A stretch of DNA of 64,000 nt, from contig JAFDXN010000031.1 in assembly GCA_018267915.1 (NCBI GenBank), positions 248,001-312,000 of the forward strand, read 5' to 3'. A program made the position numbers and the translations under genes. Shown here one piece after another: positions 9,557 to 18,467 of this stretch (within the stretch, counting starts at the first letter, position 1; every line of letters begins with the position of its first letter). Under the pieces are notes generated by a model. The model worked only from the letters and a program-made list of their open reading frames with translations. It ran no database searches and was not told the DNA's origin. Source of the stretch: Bacteroidota bacterium. GTDB taxonomy: Bacteria; Bacteroidota; Bacteroidia; Chitinophagales; Chitinophagaceae.

Positions 9557-10300
9557 ATGATTGTACAGTTTTGTGGTCTTTCAGGAGCAGGAAAGTCGAC
9601 CTTATCGGGTAAGGTAAGGGATATATTGCTTGAAAAGGGCTACGATGTGGAGGTAATAGATGGTGACGAGTACCGGAAGAACGTGTGCAAAGACCTGGGC
9701 TTCAGCAAGGAAGACAGGAAAGAAAATATCCGCAGGCTGGCCTTTATAGGCAGTAAGTTCTCAGCGCATGGGGTCATTGTCTTTCTCTCTGCCATTAATC
9801 CATATGATGATGTGCGGCGCGAAGTAGCGGCAGCCTATCCGCACGTGAAAACGGTGTTCGTAGACTGCAGCCTGGAGGAGTTGATGAAACGGGACACGAA
9901 GGGCCTTTATAAAAAGGCGATGCTGCCGGAAGGGCACCCGGAACGGGTGAACAACCTGACCGGAGTCAATGACCCTTTCGACCGGCCGGAGGCGCCGGAT
10001 CTGCTGATAGAGTCGCACAAGGTGAGCGAGGAAGCAGCAACGAAAATGCTGGCCGACTTTATCATTACGCACTTGCCGGGTCATACACGCAACTACAGGC
10101 GGAAGGAAAGCCACAAAAGGAGTATTATGAAAGCGATATCTTACCGGTTACTGGGCAGCCTGGCTACCATTGCGATATCCTATGTGTTTACAAAAAAGGC
10201 CGATATTGCTCTAGGCATAGGAGGATTGGACCTGGTGAGCAAGATAGTGCTGTATTACCTGCATGAGCGGGTATGGCACAACATAAAATACGTTGAGTAA
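9557..10300 (+). CDS. cysC: Adenylylsulfate kinase fused to a DUF2061 membrane domain
   Basis: Residues 1-~178 are APS kinase, which phosphorylates APS to PAPS, the universal sulfate donor: P-loop GLSGAGKST (7-15), [16 protein letters not shown], and the NPYDDVRR segment. Residues ~187-247 form a DUF2061 domain ([20 protein letters not shown] and [20 protein letters not shown]), a small two-helix membrane domain that often occurs near sulfur-activation genes. The fusion would place PAPS synthesis at the inner face of the membrane, near the sulfotransferase or an envelope glycan; that is inference. It begins a run of tightly spaced genes: gmd starts 5 bases after its stop. Confidence 0.9.
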   Translation: MIVQFCGLSGAGKSTLSGKVRDILLEKGYDVEVIDGDEYRKNVCKDLGFSKEDRKENIRRLAFIGSKFSAHGVIVFLSAINPYDDVRREVAAAYPHVKTVFVDCSLEELMKRDTKGLYKKAMLPEGHPERVNNLTGVNDPFDRPEAPDLLIESHKVSEEAATKMLADFIITHLPGHTRNYRRKESHKRSIMKAISYRLLGSLATIAISYVFTKKADIALGIGGLDLVSKIVLYYLHERVWHNIKYVE

Positions 10301-10305
10301 AAGAA

Positions 10306-11382
10306 ATGAAGACCGCATTAATAACGGGCATTACCGGGCAGGACGGGGCCTATCTTACGGAGCTGTTGCTCGGTAAGGGCTACGAGGTACATGGCATCAA
10401 GCGCCGCACATCGCTTATCAATACCCACCGTATCGACCACCTGTACGAAGGCCCGCAGCTGGAAGACAGGCAGATGATCATGCACTATGGCGACATGACC
10501 GATTCGTCGAACCTCATTGCCCTGGTGCAGAAGATACAGCCCGACGAGATATACAACCTCGCTGCCATGAGCCACGTGCTGGCCAGCTTCGATCTGCCGG
10601 AATATGTAGCCAATGTGAACGGGCTGGGTACGCTAAGGTTGCTGGAGGCGATCCGCCTGCTGGGACTGGAGCAAAAAACGAAATTTTACCAGGCCTCGAC
10701 ATCGGAACTCTTTGGCAGGGCCACCGGTGAAAAGCAAAATGAACAGACCCTCTTCTATCCACGATCACCATACGGAGTAGCGAAACTCTACGCGCACTGG
10801 ATAACGGTGAACTACAGGGAGGCCTATAATATTTTCGCCTGTAACGGTATCCTGTTCAACCATGAGAGCCCGGTGAGGGGTGAAACATTTGTAACAAGGA
10901 AAATAACACGCGGCATCGCCAAAATAATAGTGGGCCTGGAAGATAAGTTATGGCTGGGCAACCTGAACGCACAGCGCGATTGGGGGCACTCGAAAGACTA
11001 CGTAAGGGCGATGTGGATGATGATGCAGCAGCCGGTGCCCGACGACTATGTTATAGCGACCGGTATTACAACATCGGTGAGGGATTTTGTGACCAAGGCC
11101 TTTGCCTGTGCCGGAGTTGAAATTGCTTTTGAGGGGCACGGAGAGGACGAAGTAGCTATCGTAACTAAGGTACTGAATGACGCCTGCCGCCTGTCGGTAG
11201 GTGATGAAGTAGTAGCCGTGGATAAAAGGTACTTCAGGCCAACCGAGGTGGATACACTGATAGGCGACGCCACAAAAGCAAAGCAAAAACTTGGCTGGGA
11301 GCCTGTATATACACTTGACGAAATAATAAAGGAAATGCTGGAGGCTGATATGGAGAATGTGCACAAAAAGCAGGTGATATAA
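10306..11382 (+). CDS. gmd: GDP-mannose 4,6-dehydratase
   Basis: 358 residues, normal for the family. Converts GDP-D-mannose to GDP-4-keto-6-deoxymannose, the first step to GDP-L-fucose. Short-chain dehydrogenase Rossmann motif [10 protein letters not shown] at the N-terminus, an NLAAMSHV segment, and the catalytic YxxxK in [12 protein letters not shown]; the [20 protein letters not shown] signature typical of Gmd is present. The stop and the next start share one base (TAATG), so gmd and fcl are translationally coupled and supply the same nucleotide sugar. Confidence 0.96.
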   Translation: MKTALITGITGQDGAYLTELLLGKGYEVHGIKRRTSLINTHRIDHLYEGPQLEDRQMIMHYGDMTDSSNLIALVQKIQPDEIYNLAAMSHVLASFDLPEYVANVNGLGTLRLLEAIRLLGLEQKTKFYQASTSELFGRATGEKQNEQTLFYPRSPYGVAKLYAHWITVNYREAYNIFACNGILFNHESPVRGETFVTRKITRGIAKIIVGLEDKLWLGNLNAQRDWGHSKDYVRAMWMMMQQPVPDDYVIATGITTSVRDFVTKAFACAGVEIAFEGHGEDEVAIVTKVLNDACRLSVGDEVVAVDKRYFRPTEVDTLIGDATKAKQKLGWEPVYTLDEIIKEMLEADMENVHKKQVI

Positions 11383-12320
11383 TGCAGGCAAACAGTAAAA
11401 TATATGTAGCCGGGCACACAGGCATGGTAGGGTCGGCCATAGTGCGGGCATTGAAGCAGCAGGGTTTTAATAACCTGGTCACTTGTCCGTCGGAGGAGCT
11501 GAACCTTTGCCGCCAGCAGGAAGCCGAAGACTTCTTTGATACTGAAAAGCCGGACTACGTATTCGTAGCAGCTGCCAGGGTCGGGGGCATACACGCCAAC
11601 AGCGTTTACAAAGCGCAGTTCCTTTACGAGAATTTGACGATCGCGGCTAATACGATTCATGCGGCGTATAAATCGGGTGTAAAAAAATTACTTTATCTCG
11701 GCAGCTCCTGCATATACCCCAAGTTTGCCGGGCAGCCTATCAAGGAGGAATATTTACTGACAGGTGCACTGGAACCTACCAACGAAGGTTATGCGTTGGC
11801 CAAGATCGCGGGTATCAAGCTGTGCGAAACCTACTGCGACCAATATGGCTGCAATTTCATAGCTGCCATGCCCTGTAGCATCTACGGCTATGGCGACAAT
11901 TACCACAACCAGAATGCGCATGTAATACCCATGCTGATGCGAAAATTTCACGAAGCTAAGATCATGAATAGTCCTGAAGTAACACTTTGGGGCACCGGCA
12001 CACCGCTACGCGAGTTCATGTTCGTCGACGACCTGGCAGATGCCTGCTTGTTCCTGATGCAGGGTTTCGACGAGCAGCTTTTTATAAATGTGGGGACCGG
12101 AGAAGAAATATCCATAGCCGGGCTGGCGGAACTGATGAAAGATGTTACCGGCTACGAAGGTAAGCTACGCTTCGACACAACGATGCCCGACGGCACACCC
12201 CGCAAGCTCCTCGACAGCAGCAGGTTGCATGCCTTGGGCTGGCAGCACAAAACAAGCCTCGAGGAGGGGCTTAGGAAGGCCTATAAACAATTCACAGAAG
12301 CAACTGTAAGAGAAAAATAA
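11382..12320 (+). CDS. fcl: GDP-L-fucose synthase
   Basis: 312 residues, typical length. Epimerises and reduces GDP-4-keto-6-deoxymannose to GDP-L-fucose with NADPH. N-terminal Rossmann motif GHTGMVGSA (residues 8-16), the [10 protein letters not shown] segment, the SSCIYP motif and YxxxK in [10 protein letters not shown] match Fcl/WcaG. It overlaps gmd and the sulfotransferase gene by one base on each side, so the three enzymes are very probably made together. With gmd it makes GDP-fucose for a fucose-containing glycan. Confidence 0.96.
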   Translation: MQANSKIYVAGHTGMVGSAIVRALKQQGFNNLVTCPSEELNLCRQQEAEDFFDTEKPDYVFVAAARVGGIHANSVYKAQFLYENLTIAANTIHAAYKSGVKKLLYLGSSCIYPKFAGQPIKEEYLLTGALEPTNEGYALAKIAGIKLCETYCDQYGCNFIAAMPCSIYGYGDNYHNQNAHVIPMLMRKFHEAKIMNSPEVTLWGTGTPLREFMFVDDLADACLFLMQGFDEQLFINVGTGEEISIAGLAELMKDVTGYEGKLRFDTTMPDGTPRKLLDSSRLHALGWQHKTSLEEGLRKAYKQFTEATVREK

Positions 12321-13192
12321 TGGATACCCCTTTAGGATATAATACGGGCAACCTGTACAACGACAAACTGGTTCCTCCTGTCGGCAGCTATTTCCACCTT
12401 ACCTGGCGCTGGCGAATGGATCCCAGCTTTTTTATCATGGGAGTGCAGAAAGGAGGCACGTCAACGCTGTGCTACTACATGGTGCAACACCCCCAGGTAA
12501 TAACGCCACAGAACAAGGATGTTTTCTTTTTTAATAACACACTGAACTACAATAAAGGGATCAAATGGTATAAAGCGCATTTCGCGCTGAAAGCTTATAA
12601 GCTGTACCATGAACTTAAAAAAGGTTCGAAGAATGCCGTAACATTTGATGGCACTCCCGACTATTTCGATGTTGCGGAAGCGCCTGAAAGACTCTATAAG
12701 CATTACCCGAACGGTAAGCTTATCCTGCTCTTAAGAAACCCCATACACCGCGCGTACTCCTGTTACCAGTCATCGAAGCGCTTTGGTTTTGAGAACCTGA
12801 GCTTCGAAGCGGCGATGGAACTGGAAGAGCAGCGGTTGCAGGACGAGAGCAAATATGCACCCATGCACCCTTATCATAGTTACGTGCATGAGCGCCTTAC
12901 CTGCAAAAAAAGGGGCAGATACATTCTCTATATCAAAAAATGGAAGGAACTATTTGGAGACAATCTCCTCGTGCTCAAAACCGAAGACCTTGCAGAGCAC
13001 ACGCAGGAGCAACTGGACATTATACTGGATTTCCTTGGTCTCGATCCCTATAAAAACTTTGACCTGACCAAGCAAAACCTGGGCAACTACTCGGGCATGA
13101 AGCCTGAAACTTACCGCATGCTAAGGGAATACTATGAGCCCTACAATCAGCAACTCTATGAATATCTTGGCCGTGATTTTGGTTGGGACTAA
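12320..13192 (+). CDS. PAPS-dependent sulfotransferase
   Basis: 290 residues with a single sulfotransferase domain. The 5'-phosphosulfate loop GVQKGGTSTL is at residues 41-50 and the 3'-phosphate-binding segment LLLRNPIHRAYSCYQSSKR at about 130-150, the two PAPS contacts expected in this superfamily. There is no signal peptide or membrane segment, so it should act in the cytoplasm on a lipid-linked or nucleotide-activated glycan intermediate. The one-base overlap with fcl and the nearby APS/PAPS genes make a sulfated, probably fucose-containing, polysaccharide or lipid-linked oligosaccharide the most plausible product. Acceptor and linkage cannot be read from sequence. It ends 4 bases inside the convergent gene. 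Confidence 0.85.
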   Translation: MDTPLGYNTGNLYNDKLVPPVGSYFHLTWRWRMDPSFFIMGVQKGGTSTLCYYMVQHPQVITPQNKDVFFFNNTLNYNKGIKWYKAHFALKAYKLYHELKKGSKNAVTFDGTPDYFDVAEAPERLYKHYPNGKLILLLRNPIHRAYSCYQSSKRFGFENLSFEAAMELEEQRLQDESKYAPMHPYHSYVHERLTCKKRGRYILYIKKWKELFGDNLLVLKTEDLAEHTQEQLDIILDFLGLDPYKNFDLTKQNLGNYSGMKPETYRMLREYYEPYNQQLYEYLGRDFGWD

Positions 13193-14130
13193 TCTACGAA
13201 GAAGAACTTGATCAGTACTTCAAGGAAGCGGTTCCTGAGATCAGGATGATAGCCGCTGTCATCAATACGTTTGGTCCTTTTGAAGCCGCGACGCTTGTCT
13301 GCTTTGAAATTGGTGGGATAGTGCAGTGTGGGGTTCATCAGCCAGATAAAATGGCGCATCAGAAAGGGCTCCCACGACCAAGGCAGTTTGGCGGCATCTA
13401 AATGGGGTTCCAGTTCCCCGACCAACTCATAAAACAGGTCGTAGTTATACTTAATGATACGTTGGTTAGCCCATCCGTTATTCAGCTCCATACCCAGGTG
13501 AAAGGTCAGGTGCTTATCCAGCATCAATACCGGTTTTTCGGCAAAAGTGAACATGTTATAAAACAGGTCATTACCAAAAGGCGGGGCACCAATACAGATA
13601 TCTTTCTTTATGAATTTTGGCCAAAGCTCGCGCTTGAATACGAAAGTATCGTACCCAGAGTGCGACTTGCCCGATTCGGCATACATCAGGTCGAGGTCGG
13701 TCTCGTGAAGGAACTTATTATAAAGGCGCCTGCGGTTAATGACGATCGCGTCGTGGCCCTCGTTGATATATTTTTCTACGACCGTATAAAAAAAAGGCAT
13801 CATAGTGATATCGAGGGCGGTGTAGATTAGATATTCTGCTGTAGAGTTATCATACAGCGTCTGCATAATATCTGTAATGAAGGGGAATTTGAATTTTTCG
13901 CCCTGCAGCACATGTGTGAGATTGCGGGTAAGCGGAGGTAATTGGGTAAACTCAGCGGGAACAAAGCTGTTGTTAGCCCTCTCGTTTATGGTATATAAGG
14001 AAACGTCATTTGGCCTCCCGAAATACTCCCGGGCCCTGATGCAGGAGTTGAAAGTAACAGCCTGTGCAATGAAAAGGTTTTTCTTTTCATCTTCAGTTAC
14101 AGGATTGATCACGTGGGCAAAAGAAGCCAT
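13189..14130 (-). CDS. Unrecognised protein, possibly a glycosyltransferase of the polysaccharide locus
   Basis: 313 residues, soluble, no signal peptide. I do not recognise the family. The middle part has features of a GT-A fold: a hydrophobic strand ending in an acidic residue (AEYLIYTALDITMMPFFY), a later basic segment (AIVINRRRLY) and a conserved-looking HSGYDTFVFKREL segment, as in enzymes that read a nucleotide-sugar. It lies between the sulfotransferase and the Dlt-like operon on the opposite strand, so a role in the same surface glycan is possible. Its 3' end overlaps the sulfotransferase stop by 4 bases. Confidence 0.55.
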   Translation of the reverse strand: MASFAHVINPVTEDEKKNLFIAQAVTFNSCIRAREYFGRPNDVSLYTINERANNSFVPAEFTQLPPLTRNLTHVLQGEKFKFPFITDIMQTLYDNSTAEYLIYTALDITMMPFFYTVVEKYINEGHDAIVINRRRLYNKFLHETDLDLMYAESGKSHSGYDTFVFKRELWPKFIKKDICIGAPPFGNDLFYNMFTFAEKPVLMLDKHLTFHLGMELNNGWANQRIIKYNYDLFYELVGELEPHLDAAKLPWSWEPFLMRHFIWLMNPTLHYPTNFKADKRRGFKRTKRIDDSGYHPDLRNRFLEVLIKFFFVD

Positions 14131-14253
14131 CGGGTAAAGATATTTATTTTGGCCAAAACTAAAGATGCGGTACTGTCGCGGTTGTTATAACAGCTTCGTT
14201 TTTATTTATCTTTACCCCCTTGACATCTTACAATTATTCTGAATTAATCGCGC

Positions 14254-16725
14254 GTGTTCCAAAACTTGTTCCCTGAAATAACTGTTGAGAAACAGCATGC
14301 TAAAGCTCCGTTGACCTATGTAGTGATGTATAGCCTGGTGTTTCTTGCAGTGATGTATGTGCTCAAGACCCTCAATATCGCGGCTTCATCCGGCATCACC
14401 GATCTAACAATTATTTTCATCCCCGGTTTCGTTATTCATTCGCTGGCCCCGGTGAGGTACCGGCCTTTTATTTACTGTCTCATTTTTATTGCCAGCCTTT
14501 TTTATGTGTTTAGCTGGCTAACAGCAGTTATCATCATTTTCTTTCTTTCCATAACAGCGTATGTGATCTACAGCGGCCACAAGCTGTGGTTGAAATATTT
14601 ATATCTCATACTACTGGGTATTGCTTTTGTGTTCTTGCGGAATTCCTTTCTGCTCCGCATGCCAAGGCTGAATATGAGCATACCGTTCGTTGCGGCCATA
14701 CTTATGTTTCGTGTCATCATACTGATGTATGAAGTAAAGCACAACAAGCTGCCGGAGAACCGCTGGCTGAAGCTCTCCTACTTTTTTTGCTTTCCTAACC
14801 TTGCCTTCCTCTTTTACCCCATCATAGATTACAAGACCTATATGAGGGGATACCTTGCGGAGCCCTTTGAGACGTTGTGCAATAAGGCACTGTGGTATAT
14901 GATATCCGGTATCATGTTCCTTAGCGTGTATAAGATACTAGGCTTTTACCTCGATGTATCCTTCATGGAGGTGCATGACATTACGGGACTTATCGTGTAC
15001 ATGTTTTCCAAGTACATCCTGGTCTTTAAAATGATCGGGTTGTTGACCCTTGGCCTGAGTTTTCTCTGCATGTTCGGCTTCAATATGCCTATGCTTTTCG
15101 GCAACTTTTTTGTGGTTACATCATTCAACCACTACTGGCAACGGGTTAATATTTATTGGAAGGATTTTATCGTTAAGATCATTTACTACCCGTTATACTT
15201 CAGGTACCGGAAAAAATTGAAAAGCGCCACGGCCTTGCTGGTATTTGTCGCGGTGCTATCGTCATGGTTTTTCCATATGTACCAGCAGTTCTGGATATCG
15301 GGGCTGGTATTTTCCCGCACACAGGATTTTCTTTATTGGTTGATACTGGCCATCCTGGTGGCCGCCAATGTGCACCTTGATACCAAAGCGCCCAAAAAGA
15401 AAAAAGAAGACATGACAATGGCGCAGTGCATCGTGATGGGCATACGTTTCGTTATCGTGTTCGGCACTATGCTGGTTTGCTGGGTGCTCTGGAACTCGGA
15501 CGATGTGTCAAGCTTCAGCTACGTTATGTCGCGCGGCTGGCATGCCAGTGCGCAGCAGGTGCTGTCGGTCGTTACCTGTCTCGTTTTGATCATTACCTGT
15601 TTTGCCCTTTACCTGCGTATCAGCAGTAAAAAGGCGCTGGTGGTGCAGGCGCAAACACGTAGTCGCACGGTATTTTCACTAGTCATGTTGTGCCTGCTAT
15701 GTATCGTCAGCATTTTCAAACCTCAACTTGAAAAGAACCAATTGGTAGCCATCATATCATCGAAGAACGAAACCAACCGGGACGAGCGGAACAAAAAAGA
15801 GATCAACTATTACTCAGCCGTTACAGGAGTAAAGAATGACTGGGAAGTGGGTTTGTCCTGGGGAGATAACCGCACGATATTCGGGCAAATAGGCTCATTT
15901 TCCAACGACCTGATATTCCAGGAACTGAAGCCCAACCAGCACACTACGTTTAAAGGACAGGAAGTGATCTCGAATAACTATGGACTGAGGGACAAGGACT
16001 ATCCGCTGGTGAAAGGCCCGGGAACTTACCGGATCGCTTTGTTGGGAGGATCATATGAGATGGGTTCGGGTGTTGCAGGTAAGGACGTTTATGAGCAACT
16101 GGTGGAAGACAGCCTCAATAAACATCTCGGTGGTCACCCGAAGATAGAGATCATCAATTTCGGCATGGGCTCCTTTACCACGGTTCCCCAAATGGAGCTG
16201 CTGCGGACCAAAGTGCTCAAATTTCATCCTGATGAGGTAATAGAAGTATATCATACCGATGAGCTATCGCGCGCCACACGTTTTTTTGCGAGATACATCA
16301 GCAATGGGGTGGACCTGAAATATGATTACCTCCTGGACGTTAAAGCCAGGTCGGGCGTAAAACAGTCGATGAGTAACGAGGAAATAATCGCCAGGTTGAA
16401 CCCGTATATGCGCGATATCACCGTTTGGTGTTATCAGCAGATGGATTCCATTTGTAAGGCCAACCACTTTAAAGAAGTGGCGATATTCCTGCCCAGCACC
16501 AATGATTTGTTTACAGAAGAAAAGGTGAATGACTGGAAGGATATGTTAAAAGGTACTGGTTTTGAGCCATTTGTGCTACGTAACGTGTATGACGGGTATG
16601 AACATAGCAAGATCGCGGTGTCGGATGAGGACCCGCATCCTAATACGTTGGGGCATCACTTAATTGCAAATAAATTATTTAATTTGCTCACAGATTCAAC
16701 TACTCATATAATTCCGCTAAAGTGA
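14254..16725 (+). CDS. MBOAT acyltransferase fused to an SGNH-hydrolase-like domain (DltB+DltD-like)
   Basis: 823 residues, GTG start. Residues ~20-490 are polytopic. FNHYWQRVNIYWKDF (291-305) followed by YYPLYFRYRKK matches the FWRRWHISLS...YIPL block of AlgI/DltB-type MBOAT enzymes; H341 (in SSWFFHMYQQFW) occupies the place of the WHG histidine, and WVLWNS (~410) fits the later WVFFRA block. Residues ~590-823 are SGNH-like: block I LLGGSYEMGSG with Ser600, and a C-terminal DPHPNTLGHHL block. MBOAT proteins move acyl groups across or at the membrane, in DltB from a carrier protein. The stop overlaps the carrier-protein start (GTGA). Fusion of the two activities parallels DltB plus DltD. Acceptor unknown; an exopolysaccharide or envelope glycan is inferred. 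Confidence 0.75.
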   Translation: MFQNLFPEITVEKQHAKAPLTYVVMYSLVFLAVMYVLKTLNIAASSGITDLTIIFIPGFVIHSLAPVRYRPFIYCLIFIASLFYVFSWLTAVIIIFFLSITAYVIYSGHKLWLKYLYLILLGIAFVFLRNSFLLRMPRLNMSIPFVAAILMFRVIILMYEVKHNKLPENRWLKLSYFFCFPNLAFLFYPIIDYKTYMRGYLAEPFETLCNKALWYMISGIMFLSVYKILGFYLDVSFMEVHDITGLIVYMFSKYILVFKMIGLLTLGLSFLCMFGFNMPMLFGNFFVVTSFNHYWQRVNIYWKDFIVKIIYYPLYFRYRKKLKSATALLVFVAVLSSWFFHMYQQFWISGLVFSRTQDFLYWLILAILVAANVHLDTKAPKKKKEDMTMAQCIVMGIRFVIVFGTMLVCWVLWNSDDVSSFSYVMSRGWHASAQQVLSVVTCLVLIITCFALYLRISSKKALVVQAQTRSRTVFSLVMLCLLCIVSIFKPQLEKNQLVAIISSKNETNRDERNKKEINYYSAVTGVKNDWEVGLSWGDNRTIFGQIGSFSNDLIFQELKPNQHTTFKGQEVISNNYGLRDKDYPLVKGPGTYRIALLGGSYEMGSGVAGKDVYEQLVEDSLNKHLGGHPKIEIINFGMGSFTTVPQMELLRTKVLKFHPDEVIEVYHTDELSRATRFFARYISNGVDLKYDYLLDVKARSGVKQSMSNEEIIARLNPYMRDITVWCYQQMDSICKANHFKEVAIFLPSTNDLFTEEKVNDWKDMLKGTGFEPFVLRNVYDGYEHSKIAVSDEDPHPNTLGHHLIANKLFNLLTDSTTHIIPLK

Positions 16726-16985
16726 ACAAACAGGAACTAAAGAACGCCGTTAGAAATTATGTTACCGCAGAGGTATTCAGCGGCACCATGCCAGAGGGCT
16801 TTAATGACGATACGAAGATCATATCTACACGCCTGATGGATTCGATCGTGACACTTAACATGGTGAACCATTTTGAGGAGCGTCTTGGCATCCAGCTTCA
16901 GGCCCACGATGTGAGCGTAGATAACCTCGATTCGGTGAATATGATCAGCAGTTTCCTTTCTACAAAGGCTGGTTTAAGCGAATAG
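16722..16985 (+). CDS. Acyl/peptidyl carrier protein (DltC-like)
   Basis: 87 residues, the size of a free carrier protein. Ser41 in RLMDSIVTL is the expected 4'-phosphopantetheine attachment site; helix 2 and the acidic surface fit the PCP/DltC fold. A GTG start overlaps the stop of the MBOAT-SGNH gene, and the adenylation gene begins 6 bases after its stop, so a dedicated partner role is likely: the adenylation enzyme would load it, the dehydrogenase and flavoenzyme would act on the bound group, and the MBOAT enzyme would unload it. It is too short for the fatty-acid AcpP role to be excluded by sequence alone, but the context argues against that. Confidence 0.88.
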   Translation: MNKQELKNAVRNYVTAEVFSGTMPEGFNDDTKIISTRLMDSIVTLNMVNHFEERLGIQLQAHDVSVDNLDSVNMISSFLSTKAGLSE

Positions 16986-16991
16986 GTTTTG

Positions 16992-18467
16992 ATGCGGCTT
17001 GATGAAATAATAAATGCCTGTATAAAACAGGGAGATGCTCAGCAAGCGCTAAAGGACACTTCAGGAAATTCAAGGTCATACCTGCAGTTGCAGGACGAGA
17101 TAGCAGCTCACGTGCTGCAAATCAGTTCGCGCTTACAAAGCGACAAAAAGAACGTGCTTGCGATAGTAAGCGAACGCAATATTTTCCTGCCCGCTTTGCT
17201 TTATGCGGTTGTGAACAGCGGTGCGGCTTATGTGCCCATAGACCACCGCTTTCCCGCCGAAAGAATAAGCACCATTGTGAATGAAGCGAGGCCTAACGCA
17301 GCGATAGTGCAGAATAAGTACAGGGAAATTTTTGAATCTGCATGCGACTGTGAAATAGCCAGCTCCCTGGCGCTGAGCGAAGAACATACATTATTGGTGC
17401 TGGCGCAGGAACCCGTCGGGATTCCGGCAGACGCAGTCTACATATTATACACTTCCGGGTCAACAGGCGTCCCCAAAGGAGCGATACATACGCATAGCAG
17501 CGTAGTGAGCTTTCTACAGTGGTGCAGCGACGCTATCGACTGTAGCGATGCCAGCACTTTTATTTCCATATCGCCACTGCAATTTGATCTTTCCGTTTTC
17601 GACCTGTTTTTCCCTCTTTTCAGGACCGGGACGCTGCTTTTGGTAAAGGAGGCTGAACTGGCCAATCACCGCATGTTGGCGCAGATCATCGCGGGGCAGG
17701 GAGTGAACTGCGTATATGCAACACCGTCTTTCTTCCGGCTTTTATGCACCGGGGGCAAGCTGCAGCAATATAGCTTTGATCATGTAAGTCACTTGTTGCT
17801 CGCCGGCGAGGCGCTGCAATGGCAGTTGCTGCACGACATGAAACCCTATTTTACTAAGGCCCAGTGTTACAATCTATATGGGCCTACCGAAACAAATGTG
17901 TGCTGCTATTATAAAGTAAATGAGGCTGACGAAAGGCTTTACCCCGTAGCAGTTCCCATCGGTAAGCCATGCGGTGAAACAAAGATCCACCTTGAGGCCA
18001 GCGACGATCCGTCGATGCCGGAGCTTTGGGTAGCCGGAGGAACGCTGATGCATGGCTATGTTGCAGGGCCTGCCTCATTCCGGATGCTTGACGACGTACG
18101 CTATTATAACACCGGTGATCTCGTGCAACAGGAAGCAGACGGCAACCTGGTATTTTGCGGTCGCCGCGATAGAATGATCAAAAAAAACGGCTTCAGGGTA
18201 GAACCTGCAGAAGTAGAGAAGTACATCAGGCAGCTTGAAGGTGTGCATAATGCTGTCGCCGCGCCGGTGGTGGTGAAAAATTCAATGAAACTTGTTATCT
18301 TTATACAGTCGGATAAAGTCTATAACCTGTTGGAAATTAAGCAATACTGCCTAAGTAAGCTTCCATACTACATGGTGCCCGACGACGTGATAATGGTACA
18401 GGATCTGCCTCTCAATCTGAACAATAAAACCGATATAGGTCAACTGGTCGATAACTATGTTAAGTAA
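16992..18467 (+). CDS. Free-standing amino acid adenylation enzyme, predicted prolyl-carrier ligase
   Basis: 491 residues, an AMP-forming adenylation domain without fused carrier or condensation domain, like DltA or PltF. A3 motif YTSGSTGVPKG (153-163), A5 LYGPTET (295-301), A7 YNTGD (372-376), A8 GRRDRMIKKNGFRVEP, A10 Lys479. Aligning by eye to the GrsA pocket gives D199, L200, F203, Y242, L269, A271, L295, V303, C304, K479 (D-L-F-Y-L-A-L-V-C-K). This resembles what I recall for free-standing prolyl adenylases of pyrrole pathways and is unlike a D-alanine pocket; it needs a database check. A TTG at 16989 precedes the ATG at 16992; the ATG is chosen. It overlaps the next gene by 11 bases. Confidence 0.82.
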   Translation: MRLDEIINACIKQGDAQQALKDTSGNSRSYLQLQDEIAAHVLQISSRLQSDKKNVLAIVSERNIFLPALLYAVVNSGAAYVPIDHRFPAERISTIVNEARPNAAIVQNKYREIFESACDCEIASSLALSEEHTLLVLAQEPVGIPADAVYILYTSGSTGVPKGAIHTHSSVVSFLQWCSDAIDCSDASTFISISPLQFDLSVFDLFFPLFRTGTLLLVKEAELANHRMLAQIIAGQGVNCVYATPSFFRLLCTGGKLQQYSFDHVSHLLLAGEALQWQLLHDMKPYFTKAQCYNLYGPTETNVCCYYKVNEADERLYPVAVPIGKPCGETKIHLEASDDPSMPELWVAGGTLMHGYVAGPASFRMLDDVRYYNTGDLVQQEADGNLVFCGRRDRMIKKNGFRVEPAEVEKYIRQLEGVHNAVAAPVVVKNSMKLVIFIQSDKVYNLLEIKQYCLSKLPYYMVPDDVIMVQDLPLNLNNKTDIGQLVDNYVK

